A DNA stretch of 44,612 nucleotides, from the NCBI GenBank assembly GCA_944381245.1, contig CALWKK010000006.1, forward strand, positions 1 through 44,612. The letters run 5' to 3'. Below the pieces are notes generated by a model. That model was given only the letters and a program-made list of their open reading frames with translations, searched no databases and was not told where the DNA came from. Positions 32,447 to 41,314 of this stretch are shown here, piece after piece. Each line of letters begins with the position of its first letter. Within the stretch, counting starts at the first letter, position 1. The stretch comes from an uncultured Clostridia bacterium (GTDB lineage: Bacteria; Bacillota; Clostridia; Christensenellales; UBA1242). The translations under genes and the position numbers were made by a program.

Positions 32447-34210
32447 ATGATTATTCAAGATATAGAAAAGATTTTAAAAACAGCAATCCAAAAGTCTTGT
32501 TATGAAAACGAAGAATTATTTGTTTCGTTTTCTGCCTTGCCAAAAATTTGTGATTTTCAATTTAATGGTTGTTTTTTGATTGCAAAAAGATATAAATCAA
32601 AACCTAATGATATTGCAATAAATATAGTAAAAAATATAGAAAAAGATGAATTTTTTATATTTAATGTTTGCCCACCGGGTTATATTAATATATCTTTAAC
32701 AAATAAAGCTTATGATTACTATGCTAATTTATTTTTAAAAGATGATAGATTGGGAATTAATAAAAAAGAGAAATCAGAGAAAGTTTTGTTGGATTATGGC
32801 GGCGCAAATATTGCAAAAGCACTGCACGTTGGCCATTTAAGATCACCTATTATAGGTGAAAGTTTAAAACGACTTTACAAGTTTATGGGAGATGAAGTTA
32901 TTTCAGATGTTCATTTAGGAGATTGGGGACTTCAGATGGGATTAACTGAATTGCAACTTTTTGAAGATGGAGTCTTAAATTATTATTTTACAGGGGAAGG
33001 GGAAGAGCCTAAATTAACTCTAGAAATGTTAAATGATGCCTATCCAAAAGCTTCTTTAAGAAAAAATATTGATATTAACTTTAAAAATAAAGCAGACGAA
33101 TGGACTTTAAAAATTCAAGAAAAAAAAGAACCTTATTTTACTATTTACGAAAAAATAAAAAAAGTTTCAGTTGAAAAAATAAAACGACATTACAAGGAAT
33201 TAGGTGCTGAGTTTGATTTGTGGTTGGGTGAAAGCGATTGTTATAATTATATACCAATAGTTTTAGATATTATAAAAAATAAGGGATTAAGCAAAGAGAA
33301 TGATGGAACTGTCACTGTTGATGTAGCAATTGAAGGTGAAAATATACCAATACCGAAAAAAGAACCTGATGAACAACAAAGATATAAAAATCCAATGCCA
33401 CCAGCAATTTTGAAAAAATACAATGGAGGAGTTTTATATGCGACAACAGACATTGCGACAATTTACATGCGTAATAAAATGTATGATAATTTAGATAGAA
33501 TTGAATATATAGTTGATTTACGACAATCATTACATTTCACTCAAGTTTTTAGAGTTTGCAAGATGTCAGAAATTTCACCTATTAATCAAAAATTGATACA
33601 TATCGGGTATGGAACAATGAATGGGAAAGATGGCAAACCTTTTAAAACAAGATCTGGAGAATCAATAAAACTAGAAGATATAATAGATTTGTTAATAAAT
33701 AAAGCAAAAGATAAACTAAAAGCAAACGGAGTTACCTATGATAATGATTTAGCATTGAAAATAGGTGTTGGAGCAATGAAGTTTGGTGATTTATCAAACA
33801 ATGTTAGTAAAGATTATGTTTTTGATATTGAAAAGTTTATGTCATTTGAAGGCAAAACGGGTCCATATATTCAATATACAGTTTGTAGAATTAATTCAAT
33901 CTTAGAAAAAGTAATTAATTCACAACAAAAGATAAAAATTTTTTCTCAAGAAGAAAAAGAAATTATGAAAGCAATATTTAAATTGCAACAAGCATATGAA
34001 CAAAGTTATAAAGAAAAAACATTAAATTCATTATGTTTAGCAACCTATGATTTAGCTTCAGCATTTTCAACATTTTATAACATTCATAAGATAGTGACAG
34101 AAGAAAACGAAGAAAAAAAACAAAGCCTTATATCTTTAATTGTTTTAGTAAAAAAACAACTTATTCAGGCTTTAAACATACTTGCAATTGAAATTCCGGA
34201 AAAGATGTAG
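32447..34210 (+). CDS. argS: Arginyl-tRNA synthetase
   Basis: Class I aminoacyl-tRNA synthetase (587 aa). The N-terminal Add-1 domain is followed by the HIGH-type motif ANIAKALHVGHLRSP (about 116-130); YGTMNGKDGKPFKTRSGESI takes the KMSKS-loop position, as in other ArgRS. The C-terminal DALR domain starts near GPYIQYTVCRINSI. SD TAGGAG. Third gene of ybaB-recR-argS. Confidence 0.95.
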   Translation: MIIQDIEKILKTAIQKSCYENEELFVSFSALPKICDFQFNGCFLIAKRYKSKPNDIAINIVKNIEKDEFFIFNVCPPGYINISLTNKAYDYYANLFLKDDRLGINKKEKSEKVLLDYGGANIAKALHVGHLRSPIIGESLKRLYKFMGDEVISDVHLGDWGLQMGLTELQLFEDGVLNYYFTGEGEEPKLTLEMLNDAYPKASLRKNIDINFKNKADEWTLKIQEKKEPYFTIYEKIKKVSVEKIKRHYKELGAEFDLWLGESDCYNYIPIVLDIIKNKGLSKENDGTVTVDVAIEGENIPIPKKEPDEQQRYKNPMPPAILKKYNGGVLYATTDIATIYMRNKMYDNLDRIEYIVDLRQSLHFTQVFRVCKMSEISPINQKLIHIGYGTMNGKDGKPFKTRSGESIKLEDIIDLLINKAKDKLKANGVTYDNDLALKIGVGAMKFGDLSNNVSKDYVFDIEKFMSFEGKTGPYIQYTVCRINSILEKVINSQQKIKIFSQEEKEIMKAIFKLQQAYEQSYKEKTLNSLCLATYDLASAFSTFYNIHKIVTEENEEKKQSLISLIVLVKKQLIQALNILAIEIPEKM

Positions 34211-34256
34211 TAAAATATATAATAATTTTTCGACAAAAATTTTTTTAAAAAAACTA

Positions 34257-34285
34257 TTTACAAAGCTTAATTTGTATGCTAATAT
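34257..34285 (+). promoter_or_regulatory. Promoter of the 90-aa ORF
   Basis: TTTACA (34257-34262), 17 bp, extended -10 TGc-TAATAT (34280-34285). A perfect Spo0A-box-like TTTTTGTCGAAAAA lies upstream on the minus strand (34227-34240). Confidence 0.6.
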
Positions 34286-34307
34286 ATATGTAGTTAATGG
34301 AGGAATT

Positions 34308-34580
34308 ATGGCTTACGATAAAAAAGACAGCAAAAAAACAAGAGCTCAAGATAATCAAATAATGAGACAACTTCGTGATACTATTATAATAGCAGGAATT
34401 TCTGGTAAAATTGAGTTAGATGCAGAAGCATTTAGTAAACAAACTCTAGATAAAATTGAAAGTTTTGGTTTTAATTTTTCCAAAGATGAGATTGCTTTAG
34501 GACAAGCATCAGTTGGCGCAAGTAATGCTGGAATAGCTAAAGGAAAAGATAAAAACAGTCAAAATGAAATGGGATTTTAA
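34308..34580 (+). CDS. Hypothetical 90-aa protein
   Basis: A small soluble protein: charged N-terminus MAYDKKDSKKTRAQDNQIMR, a central IIIAGISGKIELDAEAF and an Ala/Gly/Lys-rich C-terminus (GQASVGASNAGIAKGKDKNS). The start at 34308 has GGAGG; the longer frame from 34182 overlaps argS and is rejected. Own promoter and terminator. No family recognised. Confidence 0.65.
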   Translation: MAYDKKDSKKTRAQDNQIMRQLRDTIIIAGISGKIELDAEAFSKQTLDKIESFGFNFSKDEIALGQASVGASNAGIAKGKDKNSQNEMGF

Positions 34581-34606
34581 AACAATCAAAAGTTCTACGT
34601 AAAAAG

Positions 34607-34634
34607 TTAACGATAAATTCGTTAATTTTTTTTT
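34607..34634 (+). terminator. Terminator after the 90-aa ORF
   Basis: TTAACGA / TCGTTAA stem with a 5-nt loop, followed by about nine T's. Confidence 0.85.
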
Positions 34635-34666
34635 ATTTTATTATAGTTTTAACTTAATGATTTTAT

Positions 34667-34695
34667 TTGGCATAAAAAAAATTATTTGATAAAAT
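34667..34695 (+). promoter_or_regulatory. plsX promoter
   Basis: TTGGCA (34667-34672), 17 bp, extended -10 TGa-TAAAAT (34690-34695). Confidence 0.65.
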
Positions 34696-34722
34696 AAAAA
34701 AGCTTAAAATGTGGAGGGAGTT

Positions 34723-35727
34723 GTGAAAGTTGTTATTGATGCGATGGGTGGAGATAATGCACCTTATGAAATAGTTAAAGGTGCAATTGATGCACAAAAA
34801 AAATATGCTAACCTTTCAATCATACTTTGTGGAGATGAAATAAAAATAAATGATACTTTAAAAAATTTAAAATATGATAAAAATAGGATAGAAATTATTA
34901 ATTCACCTGAAACAATTTCAAATGATGAAATTCCAACACTTGCAATAAAAACTAAAAAAAATTCTTCATTAGCTGTAGCCTTTGACATTTTAAAGAAGAA
35001 TGATGATGTTATTGGGCTAATATCAGCGGGAAGCACAGGAGCAATTTTAGCAGGAGGATTTTTAAAAATTGGAAGAATAAAAGGTGTTTCAAGACCGGCA
35101 CTGTGTCCATTTTTACCAACAAAAAATGGAGGATATGTTTTGGTTGCTGATTGTGGGGCTAATATGGATTGTAAGCCAATTAATTTAGTACATTTTGCTG
35201 TTATGGCTAATGAATATTATAAAGAAAGATTTAAAATTGATAATCCAAGAGTTGCTCTTTTAAATGTTGGGACTGAGAAACATAAGGGGAATGAATTGTG
35301 TCATGAAGTTTATCCACTTTTAGAAAAATTAAATATAAATTTCGTTGGCAATATGGAAGCTAGAGATATAATGAGTGGAGATTTTGATATTGTAATAGCA
35401 GATGGATTTGCGGGAAATGTTTTATTGAAATCAACTGAAGGCGCTCTAAAAACAATGATGGGAGAAATAAAAAAATCTATTAATTCAAATTTTCTTTCAA
35501 AAATTTCAGCTATATTTTTGAAAGGAGTATTTCGAAATCTTAAAAAAACATATGATTTTAATGCATATGGAGGTTGTCCTTTTTTGGGTTGTAAAAAGCT
35601 TATTATTAAATCTCATGGATCTAGTAAAGCTAAATCAATTGAAGCATCAATTGATGAATTAATCGTTCTGAAAAATAATAATTTAAACCAACAAATTGAA
35701 AATGCAATTGATCAAATAAAAATTTAA
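34723..35727 (+). CDS. plsX: Phosphate acyltransferase PlsX
   Basis: Makes acyl phosphate from acyl-ACP for phosphatidic acid synthesis; peripheral membrane enzyme. About 334 aa. N-terminal VKVVIDAMGGDNAPYEIVKG, central ISAGSTGAILAGG, NVGTEKHKGNE and DGFAGNVLLKSTEGA near the C-terminus. The start is taken as GTG 34723, since GGAGGG (34713-34718) lies 4 nt upstream; the GTG at 34711 includes the SD itself. Neither acpP nor fab genes follow, unlike the common plsX-acpP order. Confidence 0.94.
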   Translation: MKVVIDAMGGDNAPYEIVKGAIDAQKKYANLSIILCGDEIKINDTLKNLKYDKNRIEIINSPETISNDEIPTLAIKTKKNSSLAVAFDILKKNDDVIGLISAGSTGAILAGGFLKIGRIKGVSRPALCPFLPTKNGGYVLVADCGANMDCKPINLVHFAVMANEYYKERFKIDNPRVALLNVGTEKHKGNELCHEVYPLLEKLNINFVGNMEARDIMSGDFDIVIADGFAGNVLLKSTEGALKTMMGEIKKSINSNFLSKISAIFLKGVFRNLKKTYDFNAYGGCPFLGCKKLIIKSHGSSKAKSIEASIDELIVLKNNNLNQQIENAIDQIKI

Positions 35728-35743
35728 ATTTTAAACTATTACA

Positions 35744-35777
35744 ATAAAGTTGCTTGCTTGCAACTTTATTTTTTTGT
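35744..35777 (+). terminator. plsX terminator
   Basis: ATAAAGTTGC / GCAACTTTAT, a 10-bp stem with loop TTGCTT, then a T-run. Confidence 0.9.
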
Positions 35778-35805
35778 TGCATTTAGTGTTATATTATGCT
35801 ATCAT
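35777..35805 (+). promoter_or_regulatory. smc promoter
   Basis: TTGCAT (35777-35782), 17 bp, extended -10 TGc-TATCAT (35800-35805). It starts inside the T-run of the plsX terminator. Confidence 0.5.
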
Positions 35806-35818
35806 TATAGAGCATAAT
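35793..35818. promoter_or_regulatory. Inverted repeat over the smc promoter start region
   Basis: ATTATGCT (35793-35800), 10 nt, AGCATAAT (35811-35818). Perfect 8-bp arms straddling the -10 and start point; could be an operator or a leader hairpin. Confidence 0.4.
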
Positions 35819-35841
35819 TTAAATTTTTTGTCGAGGAAAAA

Positions 35842-38800
35842 ATGAATTTTAAACAACTTGAACTTGCAGGATTCAAATCATTTGCAGATAGAATAGAAAT
35901 AAAATTTGATAAAGGCGTAACGGCAATTGTTGGCCCAAATGGTTGTGGTAAAAGTAATGTAGCTGATTCAATAAGATGGGTATTAGGGGAACAAAGTTCG
36001 AAAACTTTGCGTGGTTCTTCTATGCAAGATGTAATATTTAGTGGTACTGAAAAAAGAAAAAGTTTATCTTATTGCGAAGTGACGATGACTTTTGATAATT
36101 CGGATAGATTTTTTAATTCTGAATACGATGAAATTGCAATAACTCGAAAACTTTACAGAAGTGGAGAAAGCGAATATTTGTTAAATAAACAATCTTGTCG
36201 ACTTAAAGACATAACAAATTTATTGTATGATTCAGGGCTCGGTAAAGATGGATATTCAATTATAGGACAAGATCAAGTTGGAAAAATTTTGTCTTCTAAG
36301 CCAGAAGACAGACGTTCTATTTTTGAAGATGCAGCAGGGATATCAAAATACAAATCAAGAAAACTTGAAGCTGAGCGTAAATTAGAAAGAACAAAAGACA
36401 ATATTTTAAAGTTACAACTTGTTATAGACGAAATTGAAAGACAATTGGGGCCATTAAAAAAGCAATCTGAAGATGCTAAAAAATTTTTAGAATTAAAAGA
36501 AAGTTTAAAACTTCTAGAAATTAATGCTTATATTTATCAATATGAAAATGCAAATAATGTTAAAGAAAAAATTAATAACAAATTAAATGAAATCAATGAA
36601 GAGCTAGAATTGCGACAAAAAGAATTAGAAAGTGTTAGTGATAAGTATATGAATAATATGGCGAGCATTGAATCTATAGACAAAAATGTTGAACAACTAC
36701 ACGAAAAAATACTTCAACTAACAGTTAGTTTAGAAAAGCAAGTGGGCGAAACAAATCTTATTAGGGAACGTATTAAATTTATTAAAGAACAAAATAACAA
36801 GCTTGAATTAGATGTGATTAATTATGATAAAATAATACAAACAATAAAAGAAAGAATAGTGGAAAGAGATTCGCATTTAAAAGAAATAACTGTTAAATTC
36901 AATGATTCTAATTTAGAAGAAAAAAATCTTTCTAATGAATATTTAAAGATTGTTGATGAATTAAATTTAAATGAGGACGAAGCTGAAAATTCACACAAAG
37001 AAATGTTTGATGCTTTAGATAAGCTAACTTATATTAAATCAAATTCTTCAAGATTATCAGCTGAAAGAGATGCGAGCAATGAATCTTTAAAAGATATTAA
37101 AGAGAGAATACAAAATTTAACAAACAATTTAAATGAACAAAATCAATCTATTGATAACATAGCATTTGTTTTGAAGAATTATAATAGTGAGATGGATTCC
37201 AAAATTATTCATTTTAATTTGGTAAAAAATAAAGTTGATGAATTAAAAGAAAATATATCAACTGGTGAACATAAATTGCAAAATTATTTAACAAAAATTC
37301 AAGTGTATGAAAATAGAAAACGAATGTTAGAAGAAATGCAAGCAGAACATGAAGGATATGCAGGAAGTGTTAAAAAGCTTTTAAAAGAAAGTGAAAAAAA
37401 TTCTAACATAAGAAAAAAAATGGTTGGAGTTTTAGCATCATTAATTAATGTTCCTGAAAAGTTTGAAACAGCAATAGAAACAGCTTTGGGGAATGCATTA
37501 CAAAATATTGTCACCAAAGACGAACAAGATGCTAAACAATTAATAGAATTTTTAAAACATGGATCATTCGGACGAGCAACTTTTTTGCCTATTTCATCAA
37601 TGAAAGTTAGGAATGTATCTAAAGAAGATATAACAATTTTAAACACTGATGGATGTTTTGGAATTGCTAAAAATTTAATTAAATTTGATGCAAACATAGA
37701 TAATGTAATATCGAATTTATTAGGATCAACAATTGTTGTTGATGTTTTAGATACTGCAATTAAAATTGCCAGAAATTCAAAATTTAGTTATAAAATAGTA
37801 ACTTTAGAAGGTGATGTTATTAATCCACAAGGATCAATGACGGGTGGAAGTAAAAAATCTGAAGCAGTAAATTTAATTAGTAGAGACCGAGAAATTAAAA
37901 CTTTAGCAACCGAAATTGAAAAATTTCAATCAAGTGTTTTAAATTTAAAAACAAAAAACAAGCAATATAAAGAAGAATTAAATATAACACTTAAAACTTT
38001 TGAACAGTTAGGTGAAGAAAAAAAAGAAATTGAAGTTAATTTAGCCAAAGAAAATGAAAAAATGTCTTCTTTAATACATCAAAAGACCTTAATAGAAAAT
38101 GAATTAGAAGGATTAAATAAAACAAAGGAATTATTGGAAAATAAAATAAATGTAATAACCGATGAACTAGAAAGTATTGAAGATTTAGAAAATAAAGTTG
38201 ATGCAAATAAAGAAGATGTTAATGATGCAATTGTAAAGCGTCAATCAAAGTTTTTAGATTTAAAACAAAAAAGAGAAAAACTAAATAATAAATTGACTAA
38301 TTTAAGAATTGAAATTGCAACAATGAACAATGAAATTATATCAACTACGCAAGAATTAGAATCATTGGAATTGCAATTACATATTAATTTAGAAAAATTG
38401 GAAGCATTAAAGCAAGAAATTGATAAAAATAATTATAATTTGATTCAATCTGAGAGTTTAATTACATCAAATATTGAAAAAAATACGAGTGATGAAACAA
38501 AACAAAAACTTGAAATTCTTAAAAAAGAACAAAAAGATTTAGATCAAAATAAAATTAATTATCAAAATGAATTGAAAAATCTAGAAGAAAAAAGAAATTT
38601 TTTAATAAATGAAGTTAATAAAATAAATGAAAAAAAGATAAATGAAGAATTTAAAATAGAAAAAGTTGATTCAGATATAAGTTCAATGAAAGAAAGAATT
38701 TTTGAAGAGTATCAACTTGATTATGAGGGTTGTTTATCTTATAGAGAACAAGATTTTGATTTTAGCAGTGGGTCTTCAGAAATAACAAAAATAAAAAAAG

Positions 38801-39432
38801 AAATTTCTAAATTAGGATATATTAACGTTGCAGCGATTGAAGATTCTAAAGTTCTAGCAGAAAGATATGATTCATTAGCTGTTCAAGTTGAAGATTTAAA
38901 TAAAGCTCAAGAAGAATTAATACAAATTATTGATGAATTGTCGACAGAAATGAAAACTAGATTTTCAGAAGAATTTGATAAAATAAATGAAAATTTTAAA
39001 ATCACATTTAAGGAATTATTTGGTGGTGGAAATGCTAAGTTAGAATTAATTGGTAATGATAATATTTTAGAATCTGGTGTTGAAATTTTTGCAGAGCCAC
39101 CTGGCAAAAAATTAAGCTCAAATAGTTTATTAAGTGGAGGAGAAAAAGCACTAACAGCAATTGCGATTTTGTTTGCGATTTTGAAGTTAAGACCTATGCC
39201 ATTTTGCTTATTAGATGAAATTGAAGCAGCATTAGATGAAGCAAATGTATATAGATTTGCTCAGTACTTACATAAATTTTCCACTGAGACTCAGTTTATT
39301 GTAATAACGCATAAAAAGCCAACAATGGAATTAGCAGATTCATTATATGGAGTTACTATGGAAGAAAAAGGAGTCTCAAGAATCGTTTCTGTTAAGTTAT
39401 CAGATGCAGTTAAATATGAACAAAAAGAATAA
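35842..39432 (+). CDS. smc: Chromosome segregation ATPase SMC
   Basis: Condensin subunit of 1196 aa that compacts and segregates the nucleoid as a coiled-coil dimer. Walker A GPNGCGKS (31-38), Q-loop region, coiled coil (about 170-490), hinge (about 510-680: MVGVLASLINVPEKFETAIE and GSMTGGSKKSE), returning coiled coil to about 1000, ABC signature LLSGGEKALTAIAILFAI and Walker B PFCLLDEIEAALDEAN. Full length. SD GAGG. The common neighbours rnc and ftsY are absent here; scpA/scpB are not in the window. Confidence 0.97.
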   Translation: MNFKQLELAGFKSFADRIEIKFDKGVTAIVGPNGCGKSNVADSIRWVLGEQSSKTLRGSSMQDVIFSGTEKRKSLSYCEVTMTFDNSDRFFNSEYDEIAITRKLYRSGESEYLLNKQSCRLKDITNLLYDSGLGKDGYSIIGQDQVGKILSSKPEDRRSIFEDAAGISKYKSRKLEAERKLERTKDNILKLQLVIDEIERQLGPLKKQSEDAKKFLELKESLKLLEINAYIYQYENANNVKEKINNKLNEINEELELRQKELESVSDKYMNNMASIESIDKNVEQLHEKILQLTVSLEKQVGETNLIRERIKFIKEQNNKLELDVINYDKIIQTIKERIVERDSHLKEITVKFNDSNLEEKNLSNEYLKIVDELNLNEDEAENSHKEMFDALDKLTYIKSNSSRLSAERDASNESLKDIKERIQNLTNNLNEQNQSIDNIAFVLKNYNSEMDSKIIHFNLVKNKVDELKENISTGEHKLQNYLTKIQVYENRKRMLEEMQAEHEGYAGSVKKLLKESEKNSNIRKKMVGVLASLINVPEKFETAIETALGNALQNIVTKDEQDAKQLIEFLKHGSFGRATFLPISSMKVRNVSKEDITILNTDGCFGIAKNLIKFDANIDNVISNLLGSTIVVDVLDTAIKIARNSKFSYKIVTLEGDVINPQGSMTGGSKKSEAVNLISRDREIKTLATEIEKFQSSVLNLKTKNKQYKEELNITLKTFEQLGEEKKEIEVNLAKENEKMSSLIHQKTLIENELEGLNKTKELLENKINVITDELESIEDLENKVDANKEDVNDAIVKRQSKFLDLKQKREKLNNKLTNLRIEIATMNNEIISTTQELESLELQLHINLEKLEALKQEIDKNNYNLIQSESLITSNIEKNTSDETKQKLEILKKEQKDLDQNKINYQNELKNLEEKRNFLINEVNKINEKKINEEFKIEKVDSDISSMKERIFEEYQLDYEGCLSYREQDFDFSSGSSEITKIKKEISKLGYINVAAIEDSKVLAERYDSLAVQVEDLNKAQEELIQIIDELSTEMKTRFSEEFDKINENFKITFKELFGGGNAKLELIGNDNILESGVEIFAEPPGKKLSSNSLLSGGEKALTAIAILFAILKLRPMPFCLLDEIEAALDEANVYRFAQYLHKFSTETQFIVITHKKPTMELADSLYGVTMEEKGVSRIVSVKLSDAVKYEQKE

Positions 39433-39458
39433 AAAAATCGATTAAATCGATTTTTTTT
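39433..39458. terminator. Bidirectional terminator between smc and rmuC
   Basis: AAAAATCGAT / ATCGATTTTT with loop TAA, T-run on both strands. Convergent genes end on either side. Confidence 0.9.
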
Positions 39459-40665
39459 AATTGTCATTATGGTTTTCATCGAAATCTATTTTTAAATTAT
39501 TTATTGAATTTTTTATATGATTATTATCTTTATAGTTTAATTTATCAACTTTTCCTAATTTATTTTGAATGTTTCTTGTTTTGCTTTCTGCATCTTTCAT
39601 AGTGTTTGCAACTTCTTGTAATTTTTTATTTGTTTTAGCAAGTATATCACCAAATTTATTAAATTCGAATTTTACGGCTGTTAAAATTTTCCAAACTTCA
39701 CTTGTTTGTTTCTCAATTGCTAATGCATGAAATCCAAGTTGTAAACTATTAATAAATGCAGTTAAAGTTGTTGGGCCTGTTATTGTAACTTTATAATCTC
39801 TTTGTAAAGTTTCGCAAAGAGTTGTATTTTTTAAAACTTCACAGAATAAACTTTCTATTGGTAGAAACATAACGGCAAAATCAGTCGTTAAAGGTGGATT
39901 TATATATTTATCCCTTATATCACACGCGAAATGTTTTATGCTATTTGCTAAATTTTTTCTTTCAATTTTTACGGCTTCAATGTCACCTTTTTCTTCTGCA
40001 TTAATTAATCTATTATATTCTTCAATAGGATATTTGCTATCAACTGGTAACATTACAAAAGTATTATCTATTTTACTTGGAATTTTAATTGCAAATTCAA
40101 CAAAATCTCTCGTTTTAGGCTTTAATTTTACATTTTTTTCATATTGATCTTCTGTTAAATATTGGCTTAGAATATTATTTAACCTAATTTCTCCCCAAGT
40201 ACCTCTTGTTTTAACATCAGTTAAAACTTTTTTCAAGTCACCAACTCCAATTGCTAAATTTTGCATTTCTCCCAAGCCTTTGTAAACGGATTCTAATCTA
40301 TCGTTAACCAATTTAAATGATTCTCCAAGTCTCTTTTCCAAGGTGCTATGAAGTTTTTCATCAACAGTTATTCTCATTTGTTCAAGCTTTTCAGAATTTT
40401 CATGTTGAATTATTGAAAGTTTATTTTCTATTGTTTGACGTATTATTTCAAGTTTTTCTTCATTGTTTCTAGTAAAACTATCTATTCTATTTCCTAAAAC
40501 ATTATTAATTTCTTCTCTTGTTAATTTTAAACCAATTGATAATTCTTCTTTAAAATATTTAATTTGTTTTTCATTTTTAAAATTTTTGCTTTTTAACAAA
40601 TAAATAAATGAAATTATATTTATAATAAGAAGTATTGCAATTAAAATTATTAAAACAATATACAT
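39457..40665 (-). CDS. rmuC: RmuC-family DNA recombination protein
   Basis: A 402-aa protein with an N-terminal membrane anchor (MYIVLIILIAILLIINIISF), a coiled coil (about 25-130) and the RmuC domain with GTWGEIRLNNILSQYLTEDQ, VMLPVDSKYPIEEYNRL and VMFLPIESLFCEVL. The fold is nuclease-like, and in enterobacteria RmuC limits inverted-repeat recombination. SD GAGGTG before ATG 40665. Convergent with smc. Confidence 0.93.
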   Translation of the reverse strand: MYIVLIILIAILLIINIISFIYLLKSKNFKNEKQIKYFKEELSIGLKLTREEINNVLGNRIDSFTRNNEEKLEIIRQTIENKLSIIQHENSEKLEQMRITVDEKLHSTLEKRLGESFKLVNDRLESVYKGLGEMQNLAIGVGDLKKVLTDVKTRGTWGEIRLNNILSQYLTEDQYEKNVKLKPKTRDFVEFAIKIPSKIDNTFVMLPVDSKYPIEEYNRLINAEEKGDIEAVKIERKNLANSIKHFACDIRDKYINPPLTTDFAVMFLPIESLFCEVLKNTTLCETLQRDYKVTITGPTTLTAFINSLQLGFHALAIEKQTSEVWKILTAVKFEFNKFGDILAKTNKKLQEVANTMKDAESKTRNIQNKLGKVDKLNYKDNNHIKNSINNLKIDFDENHNDN

Positions 40666-40716
40666 ACTACACCTCTCATTGATTATATCATATTTTTAAA
40701 TAAAAGAAATACAATG

Positions 40717-40744
40717 TTGACTTTTTGTGTTTAAATATTATAAT
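40717..40744 (+). promoter_or_regulatory. Promoter of the P-loop protein gene
   Basis: TTGACT (40717-40722), 16 bp, TATAAT (40739-40744), then a short leader with AGGAGA. Confidence 0.6.
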
Positions 40745-40761
40745 TATAATTAGGAGAAATT

Positions 40762-41229
40762 ATGGGATTATTTTCAGATAGAAATATTAAAAGTGGAATA
40801 ATAATAAGTGGTTTTGCTGGAATAGGTAAAACTGGATTGCAGGAGTATGCTCCTTTTTATAGCCAAAAAAAAATATTTGATTTGTCTTCATCGTTTTTTA
40901 GAAAAAATCCGGGTTGGGAAAAAGTTTATTGCGATTTGATTGAGAGTGTGGCAAAAAATTATGATTATGTTTTTATTTCAACCCATAATATGGTTATTGA
41001 TGAATTAATTAATAGACAAATAAAATTTTATGTTGTGTATCCAAGAAAATATTGTAAAGATGAATATATTCAAAGATATTTTAATAGAGGGAATTCTGAA
41101 GAATATATAAATAAATTTGTGAAAAACTGGGATTTCTTTATTGATATGCTTGATAATTTGCAAAGTGATTATAAAATCACATTGAGAACAGGTCAATATT
41201 TGTCTGATGTGATTGACAGGTTAAGATAG
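40762..41229 (+). CDS. Small P-loop protein, phage-kinase-like
   Basis: A 155-aa protein with a Walker A GFAGIGKT at 17-24 after a beta-strand (SGIIISG), then FDLSSSFFRKNPGWEKVYCD and VFISTHNMVIDELINRQIKF with YVVYPRKYCKDEYIQRYFNR. The GF-x-G-x-GKS / D-S-S-x-F / VSTH / VYP order resembles small P-loop NTPase/kinase-like proteins encoded by phages of Bacillota. Substrate unknown. SD AGGAGA, own promoter and terminator. A domesticated phage gene is possible; no other phage genes are adjacent. Confidence 0.6.
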   Translation: MGLFSDRNIKSGIIISGFAGIGKTGLQEYAPFYSQKKIFDLSSSFFRKNPGWEKVYCDLIESVAKNYDYVFISTHNMVIDELINRQIKFYVVYPRKYCKDEYIQRYFNRGNSEEYINKFVKNWDFFIDMLDNLQSDYKITLRTGQYLSDVIDRLR

Positions 41230-41238
41230 TAAATCGAC

Positions 41239-41268
41239 AAAGATGGCTTTTTTAAGTCATCTTTTTTC
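41239..41268 (+). terminator. Terminator after the P-loop gene
   Basis: AAAGATGGCTT / AAGTCATCTTT stem (one G-T pair) with a TTTT loop and a run of six T's. Confidence 0.85.
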
Positions 41269-41302
41269 ATTTTATCTTATATAACTTTTTATTTAAGGTA
41301 TA

Positions 41303-41308
41303 TATACT
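41303..41308 (+). promoter_or_regulatory. spoIIGA -10, leaderless GTG start
   Basis: TATACT (41303-41308), then ATAACT and GTG at 41315. The -35 region (41280-41286) is non-consensus, as expected of an activator-dependent promoter. A one-mismatch 0A-box (TTTGTCGAT, minus strand) lies about 75 bp upstream of the start, inside the preceding terminator. Confidence 0.4.
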
Positions 41309-41314
41309 ATAACT

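Noticed and set aside
34182..34307. Longer start of the 90-aa gene inside argS
   Set aside because: The extension overlaps argS and contains the promoter; the ATG at 34308 has GGAGG.
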